Shown: positions 28,545 through 37,499 of the stretch, in pieces
Position numbering within the stretch: the first letter of the stretch is position 1
Layout: each line of letters begins with the position of its first letter
Source of the DNA: Chloroflexota bacterium
GTDB lineage: Bacteria > Chloroflexota > Anaerolineae > Anaerolineales > Villigracilaceae
DNA: 64,000 bases
NCBI GenBank assembly: GCA_021414245.1
Contig: JAIOOU010000012.1
Location: 1-64,000, forward strand
Direction: 5' to 3'
The notes under the pieces: model-generated
Databases searched by the model: none
Told to the model about the DNA's origin: nothing
What the model saw: the letters and a program-made list of their open reading frames with translations, nothing else
Program-made: the position numbers and the translations under genes

Positions 28545-28638
28545 TAGGTTTTCCTTCTTTGAAAAATATGGAATGACGGGTGTTTGAAATGACCAGCAGT
28601 TTGGGACTTTGTCCCTGCGGGCCGTGACGCTTTGGTTG

Positions 28639-29196
28639 TCACAAATTCTCATGATCAAGAAGGCGCTGTGACAGGCCTTGTCGAAACTCCTCATCCGGCA
28701 TTGCCGCCAAATTGCCTCCGGTAAAAAACGGGTCATTCGTTACATCTTTGAGAAAAAACGCAGGCAAAACCAATTCGTGGATTTCCGCCTTATGCTCCAC
28801 TTCCAACTCCGCCAGGATCAAGCCTTGATGACGGCCTTCAAAAATGTCGATGCTCAATGAGATGCCGGGCAGCGGGTATGGGTAACGCTTTTTCCTGAGA
28901 ATCACGGCTTGCAAAGTTTCGAAGTGATTATATTCGGCTTTGGTGAGATACATATTCGTAATGGTCGTTTCGTATGCATTTTGAGTTTCGGAGTGAAATT
29001 TCTGGGTAAGTTTGTATATTTGCTCTTCCCCTGAAAGGGATTGCATGTGCCGCAAGCGCAGGCGTGTGTTCGGGAAATAGCGGTCGGTAATCAGCCAGCC
29101 CCTGGGACTATCGAACAAACCGTCTGGAATCCTGTTCAATAAATGGCGAGATTCCACTTCCAAACAGGCATATTTCCCAATGTGTTGCGACGTCAT
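28639..29196 (-). CDS. CYTH-like domain protein
   Basis: A 185-residue soluble protein. An early E-x-E-like element (CLEVESRHLL) and later basic strands with LEVEHKAEI suggest the CYTH triphosphate-tunnel fold (class IV adenylate cyclase or thiamine-triphosphatase relatives). The similarity is by motif only and the substrate is unknown. AAGGAAGG supports the ATG at 29196; an ATG eight codons earlier is an alternative. Confidence 0.65.
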   Translation of the reverse strand: MTSQHIGKYACLEVESRHLLNRIPDGLFDSPRGWLITDRYFPNTRLRLRHMQSLSGEEQIYKLTQKFHSETQNAYETTITNMYLTKAEYNHFETLQAVILRKKRYPYPLPGISLSIDIFEGRHQGLILAELEVEHKAEIHELVLPAFFLKDVTNDPFFTGGNLAAMPDEEFRQGLSQRLLDHENL

Positions 29197-29310
29197 TTGT
29201 TTACCTTCCTTGAAATGCATCTCTCTTTTACTGCACCAGACTCCCAGCGGTTTTTGCAGGGGCGAGCCATGCCGTATTCACCCGCATTGTGCTGTAAAGC
29301 AACCTTTTCC

Positions 29311-29820
29311 CTATGATGAAATGTCCACTTCCATAAAAACAGTATGATCCAAAAAATCCTCCGGTACCTCATAATAAGGCGGGCGGACAATGAATCCAAG
29401 GGATGAATATAAAGCAATGGCCGGCTGCATGAACGTTGCTGTTTCCAGCCGGATGATGTTATAGCCCGATTCCCGTGCCTTTGTAATCAACATTTGTATT
29501 AATTTGCGGGCAAGCCCCTTCCCTCTAAATTCCGGGCGGACATACATTCGGGTCAGCTCGCAGGTATTGGAAGATACCGGCTTAAACGCGACCATGCCTG
29601 CCGCATGATCCGATTCAGCTGCAAGCAGCAGACAGCCTTTGGGCGGCGCATAACGACCCGGCAGGGAATCGTCGCGCGTGGCGTAATAAAAATTCGCCAA
29701 TTTAACGGGGTCCAGACCCAGCTGTTTTGTCTGCTCAAGGTCCCATTTCATGAATTCGGTCATGAGTTCCCGGATCTGCTGAAAGTGAGCCTGTGTTTCA
29801 GCTTGAATGATATTCAGCAT
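29311..29820 (-). CDS. GNAT family N-acetyltransferase
   Basis: A 169-residue acetyl-CoA-dependent acetyltransferase. The acyl-CoA loop is VRPEFRGKGLARKLIQMLI (about 95-113), followed by IIRLETATFMQPAIALYSSLGF. The acceptor substrate is unknown. GGAG lies upstream of the start. It stands alone between two minus-strand genes with gaps of about 90-115 bases. Confidence 0.9.
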   Translation of the reverse strand: MLNIIQAETQAHFQQIRELMTEFMKWDLEQTKQLGLDPVKLANFYYATRDDSLPGRYAPPKGCLLLAAESDHAAGMVAFKPVSSNTCELTRMYVRPEFRGKGLARKLIQMLITKARESGYNIIRLETATFMQPAIALYSSLGFIVRPPYYEVPEDFLDHTVFMEVDISS

Positions 29821-29909
29821 TAAGTCTCCATATAGGGGAAGCAGGCTGTGGACATAGGTGAAGGGGATCCCTTAATTGCGCAGATCTCTGGATGATGGTT
29901 CAATTTGTT

Positions 29910-30668
29910 CTACGGCGCCGGCCAGGGGATGTCAACCGGCTGCGAGTAGCCGTGTTTTTCCACGGTGTACAGCTGACCGTAGGAGGGCGTGGAGCAGCCG
30001 GCTTCATCCTTGACCGTGTAGCTGGTGCTGTATTGGTCCGGGTAGGAATAGGTCCACCACAGCAGGAAGCCGCCCTGGCAGACGAAAGCCTCGATGAAAT
30101 AGCCGCGGTCCTTGTCGTTGGTCATTTCCACGCGGTCCCAGCTGATGGTGACCTCGTCGCCGTCGCGCACCGCCGAGACATTGTGCGGCGGTCCGTATTG
30201 ATTACTGCCGATGGATTGCAGGTCCGGCGTGACCTTTTGGATGTTGCTGATGTCACCGGTCACGTTCACCACCGAAGGGGCCACCCAGCAGAAGTAGCTG
30301 AGTTTTTCGAATTTGATATACAACCAGTTGCTGTAAAACGCCCGGCTGCGGACCGTACCGACATCTCCGGCATACAAGTCCGCGGCGTGGAGATAGGCTG
30401 CTGAGGGACCGTAGCGGCAGTGCGCCTGTTTGTTGACGGTCACGGTCGGAAAGGCAAAGGTCGCCGTGGGGGTCACGCTGGGTGTAAAGGTGATGGTCGG
30501 CGTGAATGTGATCGTGGGGGTGAAGGTCGGTTCGGGTGTAAAGGTGGAAGTGGGCGTATTCGTAGCGCTAGGCGGAATCGGTGTGGGCGTGGAAAGCAGC
30601 GGCAGTTGAACACTGCCGCAAGCCAGGGTGAAAAGAATCAGAACCAATAAGATCGAATATTTTTTCAT
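29910..30668 (-). CDS. Lipoprotein with Pro/Thr-rich linker and SH3-like region
   Basis: A 252-residue predicted lipoprotein. The signal peptide ends in a lipobox with Cys at about residue 17 (LFTLACGS). A low-complexity linker of repeated TFTP units spans about 28-75. After it come an SH3-like segment (AHCRYGPSAAYLHAADLYAG) and a C-terminal domain of unknown type with four Cys. Likely surface-anchored; the ligand is unknown. It overlaps the upstream deacetylase gene by four bases, so the two share a transcript. Confidence 0.8.
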   Translation of the reverse strand: MKKYSILLVLILFTLACGSVQLPLLSTPTPIPPSATNTPTSTFTPEPTFTPTITFTPTITFTPSVTPTATFAFPTVTVNKQAHCRYGPSAAYLHAADLYAGDVGTVRSRAFYSNWLYIKFEKLSYFCWVAPSVVNVTGDISNIQKVTPDLQSIGSNQYGPPHNVSAVRDGDEVTISWDRVEMTNDKDRGYFIEAFVCQGGFLLWWTYSYPDQYSTSYTVKDEAGCSTPSYGQLYTVEKHGYSQPVDIPWPAP

Positions 30669-31702
30669 TTGAAATTCTCCAGTAAGGTCATGATGTTGGT
30701 TCCCAGCGCCTCGTTGGCGTACCCGCCTTCCATGATGATGGTCGTGGGAAGGCCGATCGCAGCGATGCGCCTGCCGATCGCAGCGATGCCTGCCTGGGTC
30801 AGCTGGAAGGTGCCGAGCGGGTCGCCGGCGAAGATGTCCATGCCGGCCGAAAGCACCAGGGAATCGGGTGCGAACTCTTTGATCAACTGCAGGGCTTTCT
30901 CCAATGCTGCCAAATATCCTTCGTCATCCGTCCCTTTGGGAAGCGGAAAGTTGCGATGAAATCCAAGTCCCAAACCGGATCCAGTCTCGTCGGCGAAGCC
31001 AAAATAATGCGGGTATTCGAAATCCGGGTCGCCGTGGATCGAAATGGTCAGCACGTCGCCGCGTTCATAAAAGATGTCCTGGCTTCCGTTGCCGCAATGA
31101 TAATCAATATCCAGCAGGGCCACCCGGCCTTTTGTGGAGAGCGAGTTTGCGGCCACGGAGGCGTTATTGATGAAGCAATATCCGCCAGCATAATCCCGCC
31201 CGGCGTGATGGCCGGGCGGCCGGCACAATCCAAAAGATGTCTCATGATTCGCGCTGGCATATTCCGCGGCACTTAATGCGCAGTTGGCCGAAGCCAGGAT
31301 GGCGGGATAGGTCCCTGCCACGATGCAGGCGGACAGGTCCATCATGTAATACCCGGCTTTTCCGTATAAGGAATTGGGGACGCGCCCAGACCTGTGCAGG
31401 GCGAAGGTGGCCGGCAGGAAGGCAAAATCTTCCGGGGCACGCGAAATTTCGGGATCAGAAGCCAGCCATTCGGTCCAGGCCGAAGCGAGAAAGGCGATGT
31501 ATTTTTCGTCGTGCACCGCCAGGATCGGGTCGAGTCCGAAATCAAGCGGGGCGTGAAAATCGGCCCAATCCGTTTGTTTGAGCGCCGCGAGGATCCTGTC
31601 CATGCGGTCCGGATTTTCAAAATAAGGCACGCGCTTGCCGCCATCGAAAACCTCATAAGGGGGAAAGTGCCTGCGGTGTTCGTCCGAGTAATATATTTTC
31701 AT
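30665..31702 (-). CDS. Histone-deacetylase-like zinc amidohydrolase
   Basis: A 345-residue member of the arginase/deacetylase superfamily that includes AcuC, acetylpolyamine amidohydrolases and HDACs. The catalytic tandem His is in RPPGHHAG and the zinc ligands in LLDIDYHCGNG, with the later LVLSAGMDIFAGDP. It probably removes acetyl groups from small amines or protein lysines. It is the first gene of a two-gene unit with the lipoprotein and is divergent from a nitroreductase. Confidence 0.9.
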   Translation of the reverse strand: MKIYYSDEHRRHFPPYEVFDGGKRVPYFENPDRMDRILAALKQTDWADFHAPLDFGLDPILAVHDEKYIAFLASAWTEWLASDPEISRAPEDFAFLPATFALHRSGRVPNSLYGKAGYYMMDLSACIVAGTYPAILASANCALSAAEYASANHETSFGLCRPPGHHAGRDYAGGYCFINNASVAANSLSTKGRVALLDIDYHCGNGSQDIFYERGDVLTISIHGDPDFEYPHYFGFADETGSGLGLGFHRNFPLPKGTDDEGYLAALEKALQLIKEFAPDSLVLSAGMDIFAGDPLGTFQLTQAGIAAIGRRIAAIGLPTTIIMEGGYANEALGTNIMTLLENFK

Positions 31703-31748
31703 GGTAAGACAATTTTACACGCAAGCGTCCTGAATGACAGGAGAATTA

Positions 31749-32306
31749 ATGGAACTATTCGATGCAATTCATGGAAGAATGACGATCAGCAAGGTTAAGC
31801 CGGATTCTATTCCGCGCGAGACGATCGAGAAATTGTTAAGCGCCGCCGTTCAGGCCCCCAATCATCACAAGGTGAGGCCCTGGCGTTTTGTGGTTTTGAC
31901 GGGGAACGGGCGGAAAAAGCTGGGCGATGTAATGGCCGCTTCTTTTCTGGACCGGAATCCTGCCACGCCGCCCGAGGGCCTGGACAAGACCCGGGCATTG
32001 CCGCTGCGCGCGCCGGTCGTGATCGCGCTGGGAGTGGACAAACCTGCAGATTCAAAGATCGTTGAAATGGAAAATATCTCGGCGGCCTCCGCGGCCGGCA
32101 TGAACATCCTGCTGGCTGCACATGCGCTTGGTCTGGGGGCGATCTGGCGCACCGGGGAATGGGCGCGCGATTCCAGGGTCAAGGTGTTCTTGGGCTTTGA
32201 CCCCGACCAGCATATTCTCGGTTTTATTTACATCGGGCATCCCGATCTGGTTCCCGAACCGTATGTGCGTCAGGGATTTGAAGACCGCACAACCTGGGTT
32301 GATTAG
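31749..32306 (+). CDS. Nitroreductase family protein
   Basis: A 185-residue FMN-dependent reductase. FMN-binding positions are in AAVQAPNHHKVRPWRFVV and GLGAIWRTGEWARDS, and the length and central GMNILLAAHALGLGA fit the family (YdjA-like). It uses NAD(P)H; the natural substrate is unknown. AGGAG precedes the ATG at 31749; the frame is open five codons further upstream. A strong terminator follows. Confidence 0.9.
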   Translation: MELFDAIHGRMTISKVKPDSIPRETIEKLLSAAVQAPNHHKVRPWRFVVLTGNGRKKLGDVMAASFLDRNPATPPEGLDKTRALPLRAPVVIALGVDKPADSKIVEMENISAASAAGMNILLAAHALGLGAIWRTGEWARDSRVKVFLGFDPDQHILGFIYIGHPDLVPEPYVRQGFEDRTTWVD

Positions 32307-32310
32307 AATA

Positions 32311-32340
32311 AAAAAACCGCCGGAATTCGGCGGTTTTTTT
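32311..32340. terminator. Bidirectional terminator
   Basis: AAAAAACCGCCG (32312-32323) and CGGCGGTTTTTT (32329-32340) flank GAATT. It ends the nitroreductase gene and the convergent DUF1684 gene. Confidence 0.92.
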
Positions 32341-32357
32341 ATTGAGCAGCCTTGTGA

Positions 32358-33173
32358 TCAATCCAAATATTTTTTCTCGCCAGCTTCGATCTTCACCGAC
32401 AAACGATTTTCCGGCGGCACCATGGGGCAGGTTGCAAAGGGCGTATATGCACACGGCCAGTTCTCGGCCAGGTTGAAATCCAAAATGATCTGATCGCCAT
32501 CCGGCTGGAGCACCGAAAATTTCCGTCCACCGCCATAGGTGCTGACCCTGCTGGTGGAGTCGGTGAAATGAAATAATAGCTTATCGCCGTCTTTTTCGGC
32601 TGTCAGTTCGCAATCCACACCGTTCAGTGAAAATTGAGCCAGACCCAAATACCGGCCTTCGGATTCGGTCCCGATGATATCCACACGCTGGACGACTTTG
32701 GGCCGGTCAAAGCGGATATATTTTGCCTTGATCCGATACTCTTCACGGATCGGGAAATAGATAAATCCATTGAATTGCCTGCCAACGGGAGATTCGCGGT
32801 CCCAGGCCCGCACAAAAATGGCCTGCCCACGGACGATGATCTTGAGGGTGATCGTGCCGATGTCGATCAGGTCGGGGTCCGGATTCCGGTCCGTGATCAA
32901 CGGCCGGGTCTCAGGTCCGGGATGGTTGCAATTGAATTTTACTTTGGGCGCCGGATGGAAAGTGACTTGGTCTTGATGCAGCGAAAAATATCCGCAGTGC
33001 GCCAGCGGGAATCCGGACAGGCAGATCCCGTTGGTTTCATCCCTCCCAAAACCGGTTTGACCTTCCTCAAGGGGAAACAACCCGGCCAGGTTCAGCCAGC
33101 TTAAGGGATTGGATTTTGTCCTTTGATCCCTTGCAGCGCGCAGTTCTTCGATCGTCTTTTTGTAGGAGGCCAT
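32358..33173 (-). CDS. DUF1684 family protein
   Basis: A 271-residue soluble protein with the DUF1684 pattern: a Trp-rich start (NPLSWLNLAGLFPLEEGQTG), then a beta-rich domain with RAWDRESPVGRQFNGFIYFP and a C-terminal ENWPCAYTPFATCPMVPPEN. The biochemical role of the family is unknown. It starts one base after the GDPD stop, so the two genes are translated from one message. Confidence 0.85.
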   Translation of the reverse strand: MASYKKTIEELRAARDQRTKSNPLSWLNLAGLFPLEEGQTGFGRDETNGICLSGFPLAHCGYFSLHQDQVTFHPAPKVKFNCNHPGPETRPLITDRNPDPDLIDIGTITLKIIVRGQAIFVRAWDRESPVGRQFNGFIYFPIREEYRIKAKYIRFDRPKVVQRVDIIGTESEGRYLGLAQFSLNGVDCELTAEKDGDKLLFHFTDSTSRVSTYGGGRKFSVLQPDGDQIILDFNLAENWPCAYTPFATCPMVPPENRLSVKIEAGEKKYLD

Positions 33174-33174
33174 A

Positions 33175-34056
33175 CTACCTGCCGAGGATCTCCAGCATCA
33201 GGTCCGGGCGATCCGTGATCAGCCCGTCCACGCCCCAGTCTATGTATTGCTTCATCAATTCAGGGTCGTTGACGGTCCACGGCTCGATGGAAATGTTTTT
33301 GGCGTGCGCTTCGCGGATGAAGCGCCGGGTCAGGACGGGGATGCCGTAGGATTCCGAAGTCTCATACGGCACCTGCAGGGATTGGTATTGGGGGGAGAGC
33401 CAGCCGCTGAAATATATCTTGCCCAGCAGAACGAAGGGCAGCACCTCGCCTTTCGAAGCGGACGTGGCTACATCCGGGCAGGTCTGTCTAAAGAGAGACA
33501 TGGCATCATCATGAAAGGAGGCTACGACCACGCGATCCTGCATGTCGAATTCATGGATCAGGTCACAAAGCGGCTTGTGAATTGGATTCCCGGTCAGCTT
33601 GATCTCGATCAAAAAACGTTTGTCCGGGAATTTTTCAAAGAGCTGCCGGAGAGTCGGGACCTGGATGCCTTGTCCGCGATAGGGGAAGGTCTGTCCGTCG
33701 TCCGTGGACCATTGATAGGCCGCGTCCAGTTTGGACAGCTCGGCCAGGGTCAGGTCTTCAATCAGGCCGGTCCCGTCCGTGGTGCGATCCACGCGTTCAT
33801 CGTGCATCAGCACGATCTGGCTGTCTTTTGTGATGTGTGCGTCCATCTCAAGCACGTCCGCGCCGATGGCGGCGGCATGCTCAAAGGCAAACAGTGTGTC
33901 TCCCGGCCACACGCCGTCTCCGCCCTGATGGGCGATCACCAGCGGGCGGTTGGCTTCCTGTGTGTAATAGGGAAATTGCGGAGCGGGTTTCGCCAGCACG
34001 CGCAGGATTGCAAGCACTCCGATCAGTCCGAGTAGAAGTTTTTGCCAGGTTTTCAT
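33175..34056 (-). CDS. Glycerophosphodiester phosphodiesterase family protein
   Basis: A 293-residue phosphodiesterase with one N-terminal membrane anchor or signal segment (about 7-22). The catalytic barrel shows IAHQGG (usual HRG), LEMDAHITKDSQIVLMHDE with the Glu-Asp-His set and LIEIKLTG. It hydrolyses glycerophosphodiesters to glycerol-3-phosphate and alcohol, probably outside the cell. The Q for R change in the first motif is a deviation worth noting. Confidence 0.9.
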   Translation of the reverse strand: MKTWQKLLLGLIGVLAILRVLAKPAPQFPYYTQEANRPLVIAHQGGDGVWPGDTLFAFEHAAAIGADVLEMDAHITKDSQIVLMHDERVDRTTDGTGLIEDLTLAELSKLDAAYQWSTDDGQTFPYRGQGIQVPTLRQLFEKFPDKRFLIEIKLTGNPIHKPLCDLIHEFDMQDRVVVASFHDDAMSLFRQTCPDVATSASKGEVLPFVLLGKIYFSGWLSPQYQSLQVPYETSESYGIPVLTRRFIREAHAKNISIEPWTVNDPELMKQYIDWGVDGLITDRPDLMLEILGR

Positions 34057-34132
34057 TTTATGAGTGCTCCCATGAGCCTGGATTTTACCCCTTCGCCGGG
34101 GTTTTGCGGGTCAACGGGCGGGATATGCAAAC

Positions 34133-34164
34133 GGGCCGCGAAGTGAATAATAACTCCGCGGCCC
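34133..34164. terminator. Hairpin between 34189 and GDPD genes
   Basis: GGGCCGCG (34133-34140) pairs with CGCGGCCC (34157-34164) around a 16-base AT-rich loop. It may end the minus-strand gene at 34189. No clear T-tract. Confidence 0.5.
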
Positions 34165-34188
34165 TTATTTGAAGTGTGGCTTTGTTGC

Positions 34189-34698
34189 CTAAAAAACGAG
34201 GTAGCGCGCGATCGCCATGAATAACACCGCGAAGATCAGCACGGCTGCCGTGATGTTCGTATATTGGGTTTGTTTTTTGGCCAAGGCCTGCATCTGGGCG
34301 GCCTGTTCCGGGGTGGGTTTTCCCTGAAATTGAGCGCCCAGTTGTCCCATGGCCTTGATGGTCCGGCCGATCATAATCCCGGTTCCGAACCCGATGATGG
34401 CAAACCCCGCGCCGATGCTAAAGCCTTTCCCGGCGCCGGAACTTAGCCAGGCCGAGGTAAAGCCATCTGAGTCGATCCAGAACAGAATCGCGCCGGCCAG
34501 AAGCGTAAGGCCGGCCGCGGCGGCCATGCGCTGGCTGTATTTCATCCGGGACATCAAATGACCGGCGAACTTTTGCCCCGCTTCGGCGGTCGCGCCGATC
34601 GTTGGACCCACGAAAAATGTCATGATCAGCGTCCCGCCGACCCAGAAGATTCCCGCAAAGATGTGGATCACTCGCAAAGTCATCATTAGATAATTCAT
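34189..34698 (-). CDS. Four-TM membrane protein, CopD/DUF2269-like
   Basis: A 169-residue inner-membrane protein with four hydrophobic helices. An N-terminal His and the MMTLRVIHIFAGIFWVGGTL segment recall CopD/DUF2269-type proteins, some of which bind haem or copper; this is weak similarity. GAGGAG lies before the ATG. It is divergent from the cytochrome c lipoprotein gene, which may hint at a shared redox role. Confidence 0.75.
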   Translation of the reverse strand: MNYLMMTLRVIHIFAGIFWVGGTLIMTFFVGPTIGATAEAGQKFAGHLMSRMKYSQRMAAAAGLTLLAGAILFWIDSDGFTSAWLSSGAGKGFSIGAGFAIIGFGTGIMIGRTIKAMGQLGAQFQGKPTPEQAAQMQALAKKQTQYTNITAAVLIFAVLFMAIARYLVF

Positions 34699-34871
34699 TT
34701 CTTTCTCCTCATTTCATCGTTAAATTTTGTCTCTTCCCTTAAACCCCATCCCGGAAGATACGGTACGAAGCCCTTGAAAGTGGATCCGATCCGGTTTTGT
34801 GTTTTTTGTCACAGCATGTTGTTCGGGATATAATTTCAGCCTGCAGTTAATGAAAACCATGGGAGAGTGTT

Positions 34872-35288
34872 ATGAAAAGAAGGATGTGGGTCGTGTTGAT
34901 CTTGGCCGCCTTTGCAGTTGGTGCGTGTGGCGGCGGTGGGGAGGGCCAGTCGGCGGACGCAAATGGGACTCTGGCGCCCGTTCCTGCGGAATATGCCGGT
35001 AAATCCAATCCCTTTGGAGCGGATGCGGCCGGCGAAGGCGCTGTGGTATTCAAAAATAATTGCGAAGCCTGTCATGGACCTTCTGGACGCGGCGACGGCC
35101 CGGCGGGTGCGGCACTCGATCCAAAGCCAATGAACCTGGCCGCGCTTCAGGTTGCCGCGGGCGACGATTATCTTTTCTGGCGCATCAACACCGGCAAGGA
35201 GGGAACCTCCATGCTGGCATGGAAGGGCATCCTGACCGAGGAGCAGATCTGGCAGGTGGTCGCCTTTATCAACACGCTTCAAGAATGA
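34872..35288 (+). CDS. Cytochrome c family lipoprotein
   Basis: A 138-residue exported mono-haem cytochrome c. A lipobox with Cys19 (FAVGACG) is followed by the haem motif C64-x-x-C67-H68 (CEACHG) and a distal Met in TSMLAWKG as probable sixth ligand. It is an electron carrier tethered to the outer face of the membrane. GGGAG precedes the ATG. No oxidase or dehydrogenase genes are adjacent. Confidence 0.9.
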   Translation: MKRRMWVVLILAAFAVGACGGGGEGQSADANGTLAPVPAEYAGKSNPFGADAAGEGAVVFKNNCEACHGPSGRGDGPAGAALDPKPMNLAALQVAAGDDYLFWRINTGKEGTSMLAWKGILTEEQIWQVVAFINTLQE

Positions 35289-35300
35289 TCGCAGGGAATC

Positions 35301-35331
35301 AAAAGCGGACTTCCTGAAGAAGTCCGCTTTT
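35301..35331. terminator. Terminator after the cytochrome gene
   Basis: AAAAGCGGACTTC (35301-35313) pairs with GAAGTCCGCTTTT (35319-35331). It ends the plus-strand gene and may also serve the minus-strand receiver at 35373. Confidence 0.9.
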
Positions 35332-35372
35332 GATTTAATATGGAGCCCATGTTGCCTGAAACAGGAACTCGG

Positions 35373-35735
35373 TCATGCCAACAGTGCCCGCACCCGTTGA
35401 GTCAACTCGTTGATGTTGTAGGGTTTGGTCAGGTAGTCATTTGCCCCGGCGCCGAAGGCCACCAGACGGCTGTCGCTGTCGTCGAGGGCGGTCAGGATGA
35501 TGATGGGGGATTCTGAAAAATTGGGATCTTCGCGCAGGAGCCGGCACAGTTTGAAGCCGTCCGGTTCGGGCATCATCAAATCGAGCAGGAAGAGATCCGG
35601 GTAGATGGAGCGCGCAAAATTTAGGGCCCTGGAACTGTCATTGATAATGACTGCTTCATATCCTTCGGAGGTCAGGATCTTGTACAACAGCGCGGTCGCG
35701 GGTTCATCGTCGTCAACGATCAGGATTTTTGCCAT
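35373..35735 (-). CDS. Single-domain receiver protein
   Basis: A 120-residue stand-alone receiver. It has KILIVDDDEPA, the phospho-acceptor Asp in FLLDLMMPEPDG and the Lys in YLTKPYN. It is one of three very similar receivers at 35373, 35801 and 37500, which share the LMMPEPDG/LMMPVIDG core and GANDYLTKP-type ends. They look like recent duplicates. No kinase is adjacent. Confidence 0.9.
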   Translation of the reverse strand: MAKILIVDDDEPATALLYKILTSEGYEAVIINDSSRALNFARSIYPDLFLLDLMMPEPDGFKLCRLLREDPNFSESPIIILTALDDSDSRLVAFGAGANDYLTKPYNINELTQRVRALLA

Positions 35736-35800
35736 CGATTATCTCTTCTCCGGACGGATTTTTTTCGCTGCAAGTGGCGGAGCGTCCGAACGCACAGGGA

Positions 35801-36163
35801 TCAATGAATCAGCGTTTTAATGGTGGTGGCGAGTTCATCGGGCCGGAAGGGCTTGGTGATGAAATCATTCGCGCCGGCCAAAAAGGCGATGGCCTTGCTG
35901 TCACTGTCATCCATGGCGGTGATGATCACGATGGGTGTTTCGGAATATTCGGGGTCGGCGCGCAGGATTCTGCACAGCTCAAACCCATTGGGCTCCGGCA
36001 TCATCAGGTCGAGAATGAAGAGGTCCGGTTTAAAGGTCCTGGCGGTTTCCAGGGTCTTTGAGCCTTCGTTCAGGGCGGTGGCGGTGTGCCCTTCGAATGA
36101 AAGCAGTTTTTCGAGGAAGAATGTGATCTGTCTGTCGTCGTCCACGATCAATATTTTTGACAT
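35801..36163 (-). CDS. Single-domain receiver protein
   Basis: A 120-residue receiver, paralogue of the one at 35373. It has KILIVDDDRQ, LFILDLMMPEPNG and GANDFITKPF. The frame is open 16 codons further upstream; the ATG giving MSKILIVDD is preferred because receiver domains begin there. The output partner is unknown. Confidence 0.88.
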   Translation of the reverse strand: MSKILIVDDDRQITFFLEKLLSFEGHTATALNEGSKTLETARTFKPDLFILDLMMPEPNGFELCRILRADPEYSETPIVIITAMDDSDSKAIAFLAGANDFITKPFRPDELATTIKTLIH

Positions 36164-36295
36164 AGAATTCATCCCATTGTGTGAAAGATAAAAAATAAGG
36201 CCTTTCCACAATCATACTTTTAAAAACTTCCACGGGCAAGACAAAAAGCGGCCAATTTTCGCTTCAAACAGGTGCGGATCAAGGCGGACCGGCCG

Positions 36296-37450
36296 TTATT
36301 TTCCCCGGGTGGATTGTGAAATTTCCCTTTGTACAATTGCAGCACTGATGTGTTTTGCCTCCAGCGCGATCTCGCGCAGCATGCCGGTGGGCGAGACGTA
36401 ATAGCCGCAGAAAAACAATCCGGGGATGGAAGCCTCCCGCCCCGTGGAGAGTGGTGTGCCATCCTGGTCGCAGACACTTGATTCTTTGAGGAATGCATCC
36501 ACTTTGGGACGATATCCGGTCGCGAGGATCACGGCTGTGAATTTCGCTTCGGTCCCGTCCGTGAATTTGACTCCGTTTTCCGTAAACTCCGCCAGGCCCG
36601 GATATACCTTGATGCGTCCGCCCTTGATCAATTGGAGGGTGCCAACATCGATCAGCGGAATGTGTTTGTCGTTCCTGATCTGGGTGGCGGGTCCATAAGG
36701 TAATTTGCGCAGGCCGTAGCGGGCGAGGTCCCCGATGACGGCGCGCAGGATCGGTGCATTCATGGCGTCGGCCATCCAGGCGGGCATGGCATTCTGCAGG
36801 ATGCCGATGGACAGGATTGGTATACCGGCCAATTCCTTTGGAATGACGTTGACCGCGCTGCGCACCGCCATGCCCGCTCTTGCGCCATGTTCGACCAGGT
36901 CAATGGCGATCTCGCCGCCGGAATTTCCAAAGCCAACCACGAGTACGTTCTGTCCCTTGAATTGGGCCCCATTCTTATATTCGGAACTGTGCAAGAGCAT
37001 GCCTTTGTAGTCATCCATCCCGCTCCACTTTGGGATCACCGGTTCGCGCGCATTTCCAGTTGCGATCACGAGATGAGCCGCTCGATATTGTGCGGTCCGG
37101 GTCTGAACTGACCAGCTATCCTTTTCCTTTTGCGCTGAAATCACCTGTTGGTTGAAGCGGACATCCAGCGCGAATTTCCCGGCATAGGACTCAAGATAAG
37201 CCACCAATTGATCGCGGGATGGGTAGCGCGGATACTTCTTCGGAAAAGGCACAAACGGCAATTCCGAATTTCTTTTATCGGTATGCAGGTGCAGGCGGTC
37301 ATAATGGCGCCGCCAGACGGACCCGACCTGATCACTTTGTTCCAGTAGAATGGCCGGGACGCCGGCCCGTTTCAGGCAGGCACCGACCGCAAGCCCGGCA
37401 GGACCGGCGCCGATGATGATGGTGTTGATTTCAATGGGGGAGTTGGACAT
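36296..37450 (-). CDS. Flavin-containing monooxygenase-like oxidoreductase
   Basis: A 384-residue FAD/NADPH enzyme. The FAD motif GAGPAGLAVG is at the N-terminus and a second Rossmann motif, VVGFGNSGGEIAIDL, is near 168. Between them YKGMLLHSSEY matches the FMO/YUCCA F-x-G-x3-H-x3-Y identifier. Members oxygenate N, S or ketone groups. It is sandwiched between two receiver genes on the same strand; the meaning of that placement is unclear. Confidence 0.9.
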   Translation of the reverse strand: MSNSPIEINTIIIGAGPAGLAVGACLKRAGVPAILLEQSDQVGSVWRRHYDRLHLHTDKRNSELPFVPFPKKYPRYPSRDQLVAYLESYAGKFALDVRFNQQVISAQKEKDSWSVQTRTAQYRAAHLVIATGNAREPVIPKWSGMDDYKGMLLHSSEYKNGAQFKGQNVLVVGFGNSGGEIAIDLVEHGARAGMAVRSAVNVIPKELAGIPILSIGILQNAMPAWMADAMNAPILRAVIGDLARYGLRKLPYGPATQIRNDKHIPLIDVGTLQLIKGGRIKVYPGLAEFTENGVKFTDGTEAKFTAVILATGYRPKVDAFLKESSVCDQDGTPLSTGREASIPGLFFCGYYVSPTGMLREIALEAKHISAAIVQREISQSTRGK

Positions 37451-37499
37451 GCGCCAAGTTTACCGCAAGCATGTTCATTTCAGTTGGAAACCTCCGGAC

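Noticed and set aside
30430-30600. Repeat array in the lipoprotein gene at 29910
   Set aside because: The repeats encode a Thr/Pro-rich linker within a normal reading frame and do not need a separate explanation.
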